Shown here piece by piece: positions 15,671-24,530 of a stretch of 64,000 nucleotides of DNA. The number at the start of each line of letters is the position of its first letter. Positions within the stretch are counted from its first letter, which is position 1. The stretch comes from an uncultured Prevotellaceae bacterium. GTDB lineage: Bacteria; Bacteroidota; Bacteroidia; Bacteroidales; Bacteroidaceae. Where the stretch lies: positions 1 to 64,000 of the forward strand of contig CAMVKN010000005.1 in assembly GCA_947168045.1 (NCBI GenBank), in the 5' to 3' direction. A program made the translations under genes and the position numbers. The notes under the pieces were generated by a model that was given only the letters and a program-made list of their open reading frames with translations, did no database searches and was not told the DNA's origin.

Positions 15671-18349
15671 ATGAAAACTACAAAGCAAATAAAACATCTT
15701 GTAGAAGAGATTGCATCTTTAGCTTATAAAATTCCTGTTAAGGATAAATTGTCTTCTATGGAACTGGAGGCTTTACAAGAGTATTATGCTGATTATATTA
15801 ATGCACTAAGAGATAAGTATCTTCCACTAACCCAATTCAATTTGGACTCACCTTCAACAGAGAAAACGAAGTTTGTTCTTGAAAACATAAGAGTCAACGT
15901 ACAAAGCAAATCAATAGTATCTTATCTTCCTGATGGTCAACATACGGAAGACAACGTGGGCGTATTGACATTCGAGACACCAACCATCATGGAGTGGCAA
16001 GATGGGAAAGCAGGGCAGAACTTTGTGATAAACTACACAAATAAAACTGTAGAGAAAGCGCAAGGGCGTTTGAACCAATTGATTGTAGATATATTGCTTT
16101 CACTTCCAGGAAAGAGTTTCAAGTTACATTTCGTAGACTTGGCTTTTTCTGCTCAAGCTTCTTTTTTAACGAGGAATCTAGACGAGAAGTTGTATGGGAA
16201 ACTCATTAGCAGCCCCAATGACTGGAATCAGTTGAAAGAATTGCTGAGAGAGAAAATCGCGAAATCGCTTGAAGAATATGGGGACGTTGTAAAATACAAC
16301 GAAAGTAAGAATCGCGTTGTGGTTCCCTATGACGTAGTTGTTATAACAGACTATCAGAAATGTCTTAATGACATGCGTGACTTGGATGCTCTGTTTGAGA
16401 ATGGTCATAAGGGCGGAATCTATTTCGTACTGATGAACAATCAAAACTACAAAAACGATAGGGATATTGATTCCTTGTTGGCCATGAAGAACTCCTATCA
16501 AGAATTGGATGCTGCTGCATATGGGGATTATAGTAAGGATGCTTTTATCCGTTGTACACCTATTCTCGATAATCCCATCTTGGCAAAGGCTTGCTTCAAT
16601 TATATCAATGAGGGTGCAGAGTTGCCACAAGTAGAAGCAGCAAGCGTTGATTATGGTGAGATGATATCAGGCGGCTTTGAGAAGATTAACAAGGCAATGG
16701 TGATTCCAGTAGGCTCATCAGAACAAGGGGAATTGGTTGATTTTACACTAGACACAGTAAGCCATATACATTGCTTTATCATAGGTCAGTCAGGTACAGG
16801 TAAGTCAGTATTCCTACATGATGTGATTATAGGTGCAATGGCCAAGTATTCTCCAGAGGAACTGGAGTTCTACTTAATGGACTTCAAGATAGGTGGTGTG
16901 GAGTTCAACCGCTATAAGAATGAGAAGCATGTTAAGGCATTGCTCGTAGATAACTCAGACGTTCAGATAACATTAGAAATTCTACGAGACATCAGCAACA
17001 GGATGCGTGAACGTGGCAAACTATTACGTGCAAGTGGCGTGTCGAACATCGTGGAGTATAATCAGAAGAACCCTACGAAGAAGATGCCTCGCATCGTGTT
17101 TATTGCTGACGAGTGTCATGTAATGTTCCCCTCAACGAATAATAAAGAGATGAGGCTGTATCGTGAAATTGCAGATATCTTGGCAAAGATAGCGAAGGAA
17201 GGTCGTAGTCAGGGCGTTCACCTTGTACTGGCTACACAGACCATTGCTCAGTCAGAGATACCGAGTGAGGTCATCAACAATATCTCCGATTTCTATCTTC
17301 TGAAGTGTGCAACGTCTGATTCCAATCGTTTGGTGGAAGATTCCTCAAAGATTACCAGCCAGTTGAAGACGGGCCAAGTGTTGCACCACGATATCGACAG
17401 CGATGTGGTGTTCAAATCTACTTATCTGCTCACGCCGGAGGCCATGAAGGTGATAGACAAGATCAACATCAAGACGAAAGCCTTCAAGAACGAGCAGTTC
17501 TATTTCGTTGGTTCGCAAGTATTCGAGATAGATGACGAGGTGAGAAGCTTGCTGAAACAGAAAGGCAATGCTGTTGCTGTAGGACGCTCAATTGACACGA
17601 AGAAGGAACCTGTGATTATCCCTCTCCGTAAAGAGTATGCTGACAACGTGATATTGTTTGGCATCAATGACGAGGAACAGGTGTCGAGAACGACGATGGC
17701 GACGATGAAGAGTCTGCGCATCTCGAATAAGGAGATAAAGATAAAGGTCATCAACTGCCTGTCGGAGGAGCAGAGAACCACCAATAAATTGTTGAAGGAC
17801 TTGGAAGGGAAAGGCGAGATTGAAATGCTAAATCCAGCTACCTGCGGTGAAGAACTTCAGCGCATCGCTACGTCTATTAAGAATAGGGAAGCGGAGCAGA
17901 TGGCGCTGTTTATCTTAGGGCAGGAGCGTTTCCGTGAGTTGCGCAATGACAATGAGATCAAAGCAGGCAATATCGAAAAAGCCTTAGAGGATGACTTTGG
18001 TCTCTCAAGTGATTTCTCGAATAGCAACAGTGGCGATGCCGACTTCAACAGCTACCAAAAGGTGATAGATTACATTCTGAAGAATGGTGCAGAAGAAGGT
18101 GTTCATGTGGTGTTACAGATAGACAAGCCCAGTCAGTTGCTGTTCTCTGATTATATGACGGGAAAGATATTCTTCAGCATGTTCCACCATGTCGTAATGC
18201 TGCGGAGTGATGCAGGTGCTGTTAACAGCCTTGGAATGAGCGATGACTTGAAACTGGAGAATCTGTCATCAGACATTGATCGCCTCCGTGCTATCTATTA
18301 TAATGAAGCTAATGACAGCTACACACTATTTTCACCGTTCGACTTTTAA
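15671..18349 (+). CDS. FtsK/SpoIIIE-family ATPase, EssC-like, without membrane helices
   Basis: An 892-residue motor. The first ATPase domain has Walker A GQSGTGKS at about residues 373-380, the FtsK-type segment EFYLMDFKIGGVEFNRYKN, Walker B RIVFIADECH, and the sensor region VLATQTIAQSEIP. A second domain from about residue 640 is FtsK-like but its P-loop is degenerate (FGINDEEQVSRT), as in type VII secretion ATPases, where downstream domains are often inactive. The N-terminal 370 residues show no transmembrane helix or FHA domain. Next to two WXG100-like genes, it is best read as the motor of a T7SS-like exporter or a related cytoplasmic machine. Confidence 0.8.
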   Translation: MKTTKQIKHLVEEIASLAYKIPVKDKLSSMELEALQEYYADYINALRDKYLPLTQFNLDSPSTEKTKFVLENIRVNVQSKSIVSYLPDGQHTEDNVGVLTFETPTIMEWQDGKAGQNFVINYTNKTVEKAQGRLNQLIVDILLSLPGKSFKLHFVDLAFSAQASFLTRNLDEKLYGKLISSPNDWNQLKELLREKIAKSLEEYGDVVKYNESKNRVVVPYDVVVITDYQKCLNDMRDLDALFENGHKGGIYFVLMNNQNYKNDRDIDSLLAMKNSYQELDAAAYGDYSKDAFIRCTPILDNPILAKACFNYINEGAELPQVEAASVDYGEMISGGFEKINKAMVIPVGSSEQGELVDFTLDTVSHIHCFIIGQSGTGKSVFLHDVIIGAMAKYSPEELEFYLMDFKIGGVEFNRYKNEKHVKALLVDNSDVQITLEILRDISNRMRERGKLLRASGVSNIVEYNQKNPTKKMPRIVFIADECHVMFPSTNNKEMRLYREIADILAKIAKEGRSQGVHLVLATQTIAQSEIPSEVINNISDFYLLKCATSDSNRLVEDSSKITSQLKTGQVLHHDIDSDVVFKSTYLLTPEAMKVIDKINIKTKAFKNEQFYFVGSQVFEIDDEVRSLLKQKGNAVAVGRSIDTKKEPVIIPLRKEYADNVILFGINDEEQVSRTTMATMKSLRISNKEIKIKVINCLSEEQRTTNKLLKDLEGKGEIEMLNPATCGEELQRIATSIKNREAEQMALFILGQERFRELRNDNEIKAGNIEKALEDDFGLSSDFSNSNSGDADFNSYQKVIDYILKNGAEEGVHVVLQIDKPSQLLFSDYMTGKIFFSMFHHVVMLRSDAGAVNSLGMSDDLKLENLSSDIDRLRAIYYNEANDSYTLFSPFDF

Positions 18350-18377
18350 TGACTAATTTTTTAAACACGAAAGAATT

Positions 18378-18656
18378 ATGGCAAGTGATGCTGGTGTAAG
18401 AAACATTGAGCAGTTGGCTCTGTTTGGAAAGAATATCAAGAATCTGGGACAGAATATGTATCAGACGATGCAAGTGGCCCAGCAACGAATGAACGCTGTC
18501 TCAGAAGGATGGCAAGACAAGCAAAACGACAAGTTCCGTGAAGAGTTCAATCGCAGCGTGCAGGATATCAAGAAGATGTCTGAGATGTTCACAGAATACT
18601 CTAACTACATAGCCAAAATTACATCGAAACTTATGGAGTACCAGAACATAAGATAG
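18378..18656 (+). CDS. WXG100-like small helical protein
   Basis: A 92-residue protein with two long helices joined by a turn holding Trp45 in EGWQDKQNDKF. Size, hairpin layout, central Trp and the following Phe match the WXG100/ESAT-6 family, though the turn is W-Q-D rather than W-x-G. Such proteins are substrates and co-activators of FtsK-type T7SS ATPases; this one follows the ATPase gene by 28 bases. A second protein with the same W-Q-D turn is at 19142. Confidence 0.7.
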   Translation: MASDAGVRNIEQLALFGKNIKNLGQNMYQTMQVAQQRMNAVSEGWQDKQNDKFREEFNRSVQDIKKMSEMFTEYSNYIAKITSKLMEYQNIR

Positions 18657-18663
18657 AGAGCTT

Positions 18664-19137
18664 ATGGCTGCTGATGTAAAGGTAAGGGAGATACGACTCT
18701 TGGAGGCATATTCCCAAAGATATCAAGGATTCATGGAGTCATCGATAGCGATGTCGTACAGGTTCCGTGCCATCATCACTCAAAAGGATGATGAGGCACG
18801 GGACTTTACGCGCAAAATCAGTGACCACGTGAACATTATTGAGCAGAAACTTACTCATGCCAAGAACGATCTCGAAGCATTTGCAAGGCGTGGTGGAGGT
18901 ATGGACGGAAAAGAGTTGGAACTCCGCGCACAGAAAGTGGAGCGATGGAAGAAACTCTTAGAGAAAGCCAAACAGTATGAAGAGATAAGCAAAAAGCTCA
19001 ACCAGAACGTTCATGCTGAGGTGGAGCGTATGATATGGCACAACAACCGTTTCAGGGAAAGACTTGAAAAGAGCCGGGACGACGGTATGAACTTCTTGAA
19101 TAAGGCCATCAGCGCATTGAACAGTTACACACAGTAA
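18664..19137 (+). CDS. Coiled-coil protein of the FtsK-WXG island
   Basis: A 157-residue, wholly helical, highly charged protein. Long heptad-like stretches cover residues about 30-75 and 75-145 (ELRAQKVERWKKLLEKAKQYEEISKKL). It lies between two WXG100-like genes with gaps of 7 and 4 bases, so it is very likely part of the same complex or a longer helical substrate. No signal peptide or membrane helix. Confidence 0.6.
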   Translation: MAADVKVREIRLLEAYSQRYQGFMESSIAMSYRFRAIITQKDDEARDFTRKISDHVNIIEQKLTHAKNDLEAFARRGGGMDGKELELRAQKVERWKKLLEKAKQYEEISKKLNQNVHAEVERMIWHNNRFRERLEKSRDDGMNFLNKAISALNSYTQ

Positions 19138-19141
19138 AGGT

Positions 19142-19393
19142 ATGGATAGAATCAAGATTTGTCTGGACGACTTGCATAATGACGTCCAAACCTTTAACAG
19201 GAACAATCAGGTGCTGGTGGACAACTGGCAAGACAGAAAGGCGGAGCATTTCAGCGACACATGTATTACAGTTGTCAATGGCAACTGTCAGGAATTTATG
19301 CAGACGGTTGAGCAGGTTCGTGCTGGCATCAACAGCTCGGTAGAGCAGTTGAAGGCGATGGAGCAGGAGTTGTCTAAGGAGATGAAGGAATGA
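19142..19393 (+). CDS. WXG100-like small helical protein
   Basis: An 83-residue protein with a helix-turn-helix hairpin. Trp29 sits in VLVDNWQDRKAEHF, the same W-Q-D turn as the 92-residue protein upstream, followed by a Phe at the same spacing. The pair could form a heterodimer, as EsxA and EsxB do, but that is inference. Its stop is followed by the SprT-like gene start within 2 bases. Confidence 0.65.
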   Translation: MDRIKICLDDLHNDVQTFNRNNQVLVDNWQDRKAEHFSDTCITVVNGNCQEFMQTVEQVRAGINSSVEQLKAMEQELSKEMKE

Positions 19394-19394
19394 T

Positions 19395-19820
19395 ATGGTG
19401 GCCAACCAAACGAATATGCAACTTATTTTCGATGAGTGCAACATGAAGTATTTTGAGGGTAAGCTGCTTTTCCCACAATTTGACTTGCTGCACTCTTTTC
19501 GCACTTGTGGATATTTCCAGTATACTCAAGGCGGATGGTTTGATAAGACTGTGTATAATCCCGTCATCTCTATTACGGACTATTATGACTTCACGGAAAA
19601 ACAATTCGTGGATATTATGGTACACGAAATGATTCATTACTATATGGCATACTTTGGTTTGGATAAAAGGTTAAGGCATGGCAAGAAGTTCAAGGAAATG
19701 GCGGAAAGACTGAATAAAGAATACGGGCTGCATATTGCCACCGTATTGGACATCTTTCAGTATAAACGGCGTATGGGCACACCTTCACTTTCATATTGGT
19801 TTGCTAAGTTAATATCATGA
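19395..19820 (+). CDS. SprT-like zinc metalloprotease
   Basis: A 141-residue SprT-family protein. The catalytic HEMIH lies at residues 77-81 and the third ligand His95 in RHGKKFKEMAERLN. The N-terminal part (IFDECNMKYFEGKLLFPQF) is typical of the family. It ends at LIS, without the C-terminal zinc ribbon of longer SprT proteins. Its link to an FtsK-WXG set suggests processing of substrates or of the secretion complex, but SprT proteins are also known in DNA-protein crosslink repair. The stop overlaps the next start by 4 bases. Confidence 0.75.
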   Translation: MVANQTNMQLIFDECNMKYFEGKLLFPQFDLLHSFRTCGYFQYTQGGWFDKTVYNPVISITDYYDFTEKQFVDIMVHEMIHYYMAYFGLDKRLRHGKKFKEMAERLNKEYGLHIATVLDIFQYKRRMGTPSLSYWFAKLIS

Positions 19821-20305
19821 GCGGCGATGTTTTCGGGGTGAATAATCTACAGGATAGGCTAAAGGTGTTTTGCAGGGAGCATGGTATAGAGGCGCCAACC
19901 TTCTGGGTGTTTCCGCTGGATGAGTGTTACGTTTGCCATGCTGTGTCACTGCACCTGAATGGCGACAGATGGGAGGAGTTCGATGCCAATGTTATCTTCG
20001 TTTTGAAAGACTTTTCTGAGCGTGAGGACCGGAAGATAGAGGCGGGTCGTCTGCAATGTATGTTTGAAGAGCTGGGAGAGCCTGTCCTGCTGACAGCAAA
20101 AACGGCAGAAAGACCAGATTGCCAACAGCGTTTCTACAAGCAGGTAGGGTTGACGAAAGCGCCTGTCACTTGGTCTGATGAAGAACAGAATGTGTATGAG
20201 GTCTATGTCAAGGGGCAACTGGAGATGGGTGGCTTCGTGAATCTGATGGAACGGGTGGAGTATATAGGGAAGGAGATGGTATATAAGCATGGAAATGAAC
20301 TGTGA
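19817..20305 (+). CDS. Unknown soluble protein of the FtsK-WXG island
   Basis: A 162-residue protein with alternating helices and strands (FWVFPLDECYVCHAVSLHLNG, then EEFDANVIFVLKDF). No signal or membrane segment and no family recognised. It overlaps the SprT-like gene by 4 bases and the leucine-rich gene by 17 bases, so the three are translationally coupled. Confidence 0.6.
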   Translation: MSGDVFGVNNLQDRLKVFCREHGIEAPTFWVFPLDECYVCHAVSLHLNGDRWEEFDANVIFVLKDFSEREDRKIEAGRLQCMFEELGEPVLLTAKTAERPDCQQRFYKQVGLTKAPVTWSDEEQNVYEVYVKGQLEMGGFVNLMERVEYIGKEMVYKHGNEL

Positions 20306-20843
20306 CCAATTATGGATGGACAGCTATGGCTTTATCTATTCGGCAGACGGGAGACGGATGCTGAAAGGGGCGAGCTTAGAGGGCGCGTATTGGATTCCAG
20401 AGGGCGTAGAAGAGATAGAGCCAGGAGCATTGATAGGCTGCAAGATTGGCACGCTCCACGTTCCTTGTACGGCTCATGTGCATGAACATGACCAATTGGT
20501 GTTCAGCGAGGACGAGAAGGAAAATGAGGAACTGATGCCTGCAGTTTATTTCTGGGAGAAAGACTATGCGAATCGTGATGAAGAGACCTGGGCTTTTGAG
20601 GAGGAGGGAGAGTATCGGGTAGATGAGCATGGGATAGGGTATAGCCTTGATGGGCACAGACTTTTGTTTGCCCGTTGCTCGTTTAAAGAATCTGAGTATC
20701 TGGTGCCTGACGGAGTGGTGACCATCTGCTCGATGGCCTTTGGCGCTTGTCGTCAGTTTGTGACGCTCATCATACCCCGCTCGGTACATCTTATAGGTGA
20801 TTTCGTATTCGGACCCGGCGGCGGAAAGATAGTTGTACCGTAA
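20289..20843 (+). CDS. BspA-like leucine-rich repeat protein
   Basis: A 184-residue protein with two partial repeats of the BspA/LRR_5 type: a start-of-repeat GASLEGAYWIPEGVEEIEPGALIGC and a second DGVVTICSMAFGACRQFVTLIIPRSVHLIGDFVFG. These repeats form curved beta-solenoids that bind other proteins. No signal peptide, so it is probably cytoplasmic and a partner of the upstream genes. Last gene of the island. Confidence 0.65.
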   Translation: MEMNCDQLWMDSYGFIYSADGRRMLKGASLEGAYWIPEGVEEIEPGALIGCKIGTLHVPCTAHVHEHDQLVFSEDEKENEELMPAVYFWEKDYANRDEETWAFEEEGEYRVDEHGIGYSLDGHRLLFARCSFKESEYLVPDGVVTICSMAFGACRQFVTLIIPRSVHLIGDFVFGPGGGKIVVP

Positions 20844-20857
20844 ATCAGCAGTGCAAG

Positions 20858-20971
20858 CGTAAGCATCCGTTGAAATACACGCTGTAACAGTTGTAGTTTC
20901 TGCACTATTGCGACTGCAAAGGTACAACGAAACTACAACTGTTACAACGTGTATTTCAACGGATGCTTACG
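20858..20971. terminator. Long inverted repeat between convergent genes
   Basis: Bases 20858-20900 and 20929-20971 are inverted copies matching at 42 of 43 positions, separated by 28 bases. It lies between two convergent genes, so it could stop transcription from both sides, but the arms are far longer than a normal terminator and there is no T-run. The loop contains CTGCAAAGGTA, which read backwards gives a TACCTTTG -7-like box. Confidence 0.5.
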
Positions 20972-20985
20972 TAGAAATTCGTTTT

Positions 20986-22035
20986 CTATTCGTAATAGGT
21001 GATGGTGCGGGTTTCGATGTCCTCCTTTCCATCCATCAGAGCCTTACGCTTCGTCCAGTTGCCGTGGCTGTCGCGTGAGAGGATTTCGTAGGTAGTGGCG
21101 GTGATACCGTCCTGGCCATCCCTGTTGAACACATTTGTTTTCTTGATGAGTTCGCCTTCACTATTGTAGGTGTACCATTCCGTATCCTCCTCATCAACGT
21201 AATTTGTGTGGGATTTCTCCAACAGTCCATTGGCGTTATATACATTATAACAGAACATGCCGCCGGAGATGTCTTGTCTTTCCAACCGTCCTTTGTCATC
21301 ACGAGAATAGGTGGTCAGGTCGCTGTCAACGGGCTTTTGGCCGTCATCCTCAATCATGAATCCTTCGCGGTCAAAAGACTGATGGCTCTCGTATGAAGGT
21401 GCCGACTCACGCTGCATGGTGAACATCTTCACAGGGCCACGCAGTTGGAATACTCCCAACTCGCCGCTGAACTCAGCGCTGATGGAGGGATGCAGGTTTT
21501 TATCATCGTGCCCATACATCCACATGCCGTCTTCATTTTTCCAGAAGAAGCAGGTTCCGTCTGAAAAGATGCTGTCACTGTCTTCTTCCAACTTGAAGCC
21601 ACGCGAATCCGCCTGTTTGTACATCTGCCTCAGCAGCTGCATCGAGCCAGGAGTAAAGTTGAAGCCATAGCCTACCACGCCTTGCCACCCCACTTCTATC
21701 TTGCCGTATTCAGGATGCACATAGGTAAACACATATTCGCCTACCTCTTCGTCATCATCATACATCGCCTTATCCTCCAGTCCAAAGCCATTCTTCATGA
21801 GCACCTTATCGGTATAGGCATAGTCAGCATGGGCATTGAGGTCGTAAAAGAGGTCGAAGAGCGCGGCCCCCTTGTCATCGGCACCACTGACGTCAGCTAC
21901 TTCCTCCTCCTGTTCCACATCCTCAGCATCAGCCTGATGCTTCTTGCCATTCGCACACGATGCCAAAAGCGCAGCCGTGGCCACCACAACTATAAACTGC
22001 AGTCTATTGACAGCGGAAAAACGTTTTCTTTCCAT
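20986..22035 (-). CDS. Lipoprotein with RHS/YD-like repeats
   Basis: A 349-residue lipoprotein starting [14 protein letters not shown] with lipobox ALLASC. An acidic linker follows ([14 protein letters not shown]). The C-terminal third shows repeated strands of the YD/RHS type ([14 protein letters not shown], then [17 protein letters not shown] and [15 protein letters not shown], last [17 protein letters not shown]), common in Bacteroidota surface lipoproteins. I moved the start to 22035 because the longer upstream frame overlaps the rsgA gene and lacks a signal. A minus-strand TACTTTTG box at 22061-22068 supports this start. Confidence 0.75.
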   Translation of the reverse strand: MERKRFSAVNRLQFIVVVATAALLASCANGKKHQADAEDVEQEEEVADVSGADDKGAALFDLFYDLNAHADYAYTDKVLMKNGFGLEDKAMYDDDEEVGEYVFTYVHPEYGKIEVGWQGVVGYGFNFTPGSMQLLRQMYKQADSRGFKLEEDSDSIFSDGTCFFWKNEDGMWMYGHDDKNLHPSISAEFSGELGVFQLRGPVKMFTMQRESAPSYESHQSFDREGFMIEDDGQKPVDSDLTTYSRDDKGRLERQDISGGMFCYNVYNANGLLEKSHTNYVDEEDTEWYTYNSEGELIKKTNVFNRDGQDGITATTYEILSRDSHGNWTKRKALMDGKEDIETRTITYYE

Positions 22036-22060
22036 GATGATAAGTGTTATATCCGAGCCG

Positions 22061-22068
22061 CAAAAGTA
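22061..22068 (-). promoter_or_regulatory. -7 box for the lipoprotein gene
   Basis: Reads TACTTTTG followed by CGG on the minus strand, 26 bases before the lipoprotein start codon; fits TAnnTTTG. Confidence 0.5.
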
Positions 22069-22133
22069 CGAAGAATCTCCAAAACAGCAAAACAAATTGT
22101 GGGCTTTTTTTTGGCCGTGTCTGTTTTTTGATG

Positions 22134-22141
22134 TAATTTTG
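22134..22141 (+). promoter_or_regulatory. -7 box for rsgA
   Basis: TAATTTTG ends 9 bases before the rsgA start at 22151. A TTTG-containing run lies about 20 bases upstream, as expected for -33. The mRNA leader would be very short. Confidence 0.5.
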
Positions 22142-22150
22142 TGGCCGATT

Positions 22151-23098
22151 ATGAAAGGTATGGTTGTAAAAAACACTGGCAGCTGGTACACCGTCCGGGC
22201 GGACGATGGCCAAATGCTTGATTGTAAGGTAAAAGGCAACTTCCGCATCAAGGGCATCAGGAGTACGAACCCTGTGGCCGTCGGCGATGTGGTCACCGTG
22301 AACGACGAAGGCTGGATTATCGACATTGACGACCGCCGCAACTACATCATCCGCAAGAGCATCAACCTGTCGAAGCAGAGCCATATCATTGCGGCCAACG
22401 TCGACCAGGCACTGCTCATCGTCACCGTGGCACACCCTGAGACCAGCACCACGTTCATCGACCGTTTCTTAGCCTCGGCCGAGGCTTACCGCGTGCCCGT
22501 CATACTGGTCTTCAACAAGACGGACTTGCTCACTGACGACGAGCGCCACTACCAGCAGATGATGGTGCAGCTCTACGAGACCATCGGCTACCAGTGCCTG
22601 CAGGTGTCGGCCCAGACTGGCGAGGGGCTGGAACCCGTCGGCCAGCTGCTGAGCGGGAAGATTACGCTGCTGAGCGGCAACAGCGGCGTGGGCAAGTCGA
22701 CACTCATCAACCGCCTGGTGCCGGGGGCCAACCTGCGGACGGCCGAAATCAGTGATGCCCACGACAGCGGACAGCACACCACCACGTTCTCAGAGATGAT
22801 AAGCCTCCCCCCATCCCCCTCCCAAGGAGGGGGGAACGTGCCTTCCTATTTAATCGACACGCCGGGCATCAAGGGCTTCGGCACCTTCGACATGGAACCG
22901 GAGGAGATTAGCAGTTACTTCCGAGAGATTTTCCGTTTCTCCAAGGACTGTCGCTTCAGCAACTGCACGCACACCCATGAACCGGGCTGTGCCGTACTGA
23001 AGGCCCTCGACGACCACTACATCGCCCAGAGCCGCTACCAGTCCTACCTGTCCATGATGGAGGACAAGGAAGAGGGGAAATACCGCAAGGCATACTGA
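22151..23098 (+). CDS. rsgA: Ribosome small-subunit GTPase RsgA
   Basis: A 315-residue circularly permuted GTPase that helps mature the 30S subunit. N-terminal OB-fold begins [16 protein letters not shown]; the G4 motif NKTD precedes the G1 motif [10 protein letters not shown]3 is DTPG; the C-terminal zinc segment is [14 protein letters not shown]. Between the switch region and DTPG there is an extra Pro/Ser/Gly-rich stretch of about 12 residues encoded by a C-run/G-run palindrome (22804-22834), unusual for this family. The start at 22151 is chosen from the conserved N-terminus; a longer open frame begins upstream. Confidence 0.93.
   Translation: MKGMVVKNTGSWYTVRADDGQMLDCKVKGNFRIKGIRSTNPVAVGDVVTVNDEGWIIDIDDRRNYIIRKSINLSKQSHIIAANVDQALLIVTVAHPETSTTFIDRFLASAEAYRVPVILVFNKTDLLTDDERHYQQMMVQLYETIGYQCLQVSAQTGEGLEPVGQLLSGKITLLSGNSGVGKSTLINRLVPGANLRTAEISDAHDSGQHTTTFSEMISLPPSPSQGGGNVPSYLIDTPGIKGFGTFDMEPEEISSYFREIFRFSKDCRFSNCTHTHEPGCAVLKALDDHYIAQSRYQSYLSMMEDKEEGKYRKAY
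22804..22834. repeat. GC-rich palindrome inside rsgA
   Basis: A CCTCCCCCCATCCCCCTCCC/AAGGAGGGGGG palindrome sits in frame in rsgA and encodes an extra [13 protein letters not shown] loop just before the DTPG motif. It belongs with other C-run/G-run palindromes in this window. Confidence 0.5.
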
Positions 23099-23255
23099 CT
23101 ATGCCTCCAAGTCTCCTCATCTCCTCAACTCCCTGTTTTTTTGTTTTGTTGGTTTTCACTTGTTTTCTTAAAGACGCTTTAGCGTACCATCTGGCTATTC
23201 CCTCACCTCTTACCTCTCACCTCTCCCCTCTAAATTTCGAAAAACCATGCTAGGC

Positions 23256-24428
23256 TCAATAGGCCTCTTCGTCGGCAGCGAGTTCTTCTCTGCTGAGCTT
23301 GTGGCTGTCAATCTTGTGCCAGCAGTAGACGATGTATGCCAGGACGGCGGGGATGAGCAGCGACACATAGAACATGGCGTTGAGCGTGAACTCGCTACTG
23401 CATGAGTTGCCGATGGTGAGCGACATCTGGACATCGTAGGTCGAGGGATAGTAGGCCGTTCCGTTCCACCCGGCGCAGAGCAGCAGGGCCAGCACGGTGA
23501 GCACGGTGCCGATGCCGGCAGGCCAGATGCCTTGGCGCTTGGCGGCTGAATCGGAACTGCGCCTCACCTCCATGGCGATGCCGGCGAGCACCAGCACCAC
23601 GCCCACGAGGAGCAGGATGAGCAGGGGCCACATCTCCATCAGATTGGTCCAGTACTTGTTAGGCACCACGATGATCTCGCCCGTCTCCTTCACCCATCCG
23701 TAGCCGTCTTTGAGGAACAGGTGAACGAGATAGGCCACGAAGAGGAGCACGAAGGGCACGGCATTACCCAACAGACGCCCGGTGGCGCGCGAGCGGACGT
23801 GCGCATCGTCGACATTATTTATGACATAGAGCGTGCCGAGGGTGCGTGCCAGGAACATCACGGCCAGGCCGAACACCAACACCCAGGGATTGAGCAGGGC
23901 ATCGAGGCCATGTGAGGCATTGGCCCAGTGGCTGATGGCCCGTCCGCCGCCCTCCACCAACAACGGCGAGGTGAGGCTGGCTTTCTCCACCACGAAGTTG
24001 GAGCCTTCAAAGAAGGTGGCCACGGCACCGCCCAGCAACAGCGGGCCCAGCACGCCGTTGAGGACCAGACACCACTGAAAGGTGGACGGTCCCAGCAGGT
24101 TGCCCAGCTTATTCTGGAACTCATAGCTGACGGCCTGCACTACAAAGGTGAAGAGGATAATCATCCACAGCCAGTAGGCACCGCCAAAGGACGTGCTGTA
24201 AAACAAGGGGAAGGAGGCGAAGAAGGCTCCGCCGAAGGTGACAAGGGTGGTGAAGGTGAACTCCCACTTCCTGCCTGTTGAGTTGACCACCAGGCGACGG
24301 CCCTCAGCCGTTGCGCCCAGGGAACGCACCATGGAGTTGGCTCCCTGCACGAACATCAGGAACACGAGCAGTGCGCCCAGGAGCGACACCAGGAACCACC
24401 AGTAATGCTGCAGAAAATCGTATGTCAT
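23256..24428 (-). CDS. cydB: Cytochrome bd ubiquinol oxidase subunit II
   Basis: A 390-residue polytopic membrane protein starting MTYDFLQHYWWFLVSLLG. It shows the family segments FASFPLFYSTSFGGAYWLW, VSYEFQNKLG and several further helices to a polar C-terminus. CydB pairs with CydA in the high-affinity bd oxidase, reducing oxygen to water at low oxygen levels without pumping protons directly. It lies about 100 bases downstream of cydA. This gives an anaerobe tolerance to small amounts of oxygen. Confidence 0.93.
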   Translation of the reverse strand: MTYDFLQHYWWFLVSLLGALLVFLMFVQGANSMVRSLGATAEGRRLVVNSTGRKWEFTFTTLVTFGGAFFASFPLFYSTSFGGAYWLWMIILFTFVVQAVSYEFQNKLGNLLGPSTFQWCLVLNGVLGPLLLGGAVATFFEGSNFVVEKASLTSPLLVEGGGRAISHWANASHGLDALLNPWVLVFGLAVMFLARTLGTLYVINNVDDAHVRSRATGRLLGNAVPFVLLFVAYLVHLFLKDGYGWVKETGEIIVVPNKYWTNLMEMWPLLILLLVGVVLVLAGIAMEVRRSSDSAAKRQGIWPAGIGTVLTVLALLLCAGWNGTAYYPSTYDVQMSLTIGNSCSSEFTLNAMFYVSLLIPAVLAYIVYCWHKIDSHKLSREELAADEEAY

Positions 24429-24530
24429 TTTTAATTTGGAATTTAGAGTTTATTATTAAGAGGTGTCACTACGCGAGTAGGATGTAGGAATGTTGAATTT
24501 ATCATTAAGAATTAAGATGTGTCGCTACGT

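Noticed and set aside
22035..22341. Longer start for the minus-strand lipoprotein gene
   Set aside because: The extra 102 residues overlap rsgA, lack a signal, and would put the lipobox in the middle of the protein; the ATG at 22035 is right after a -7 box.
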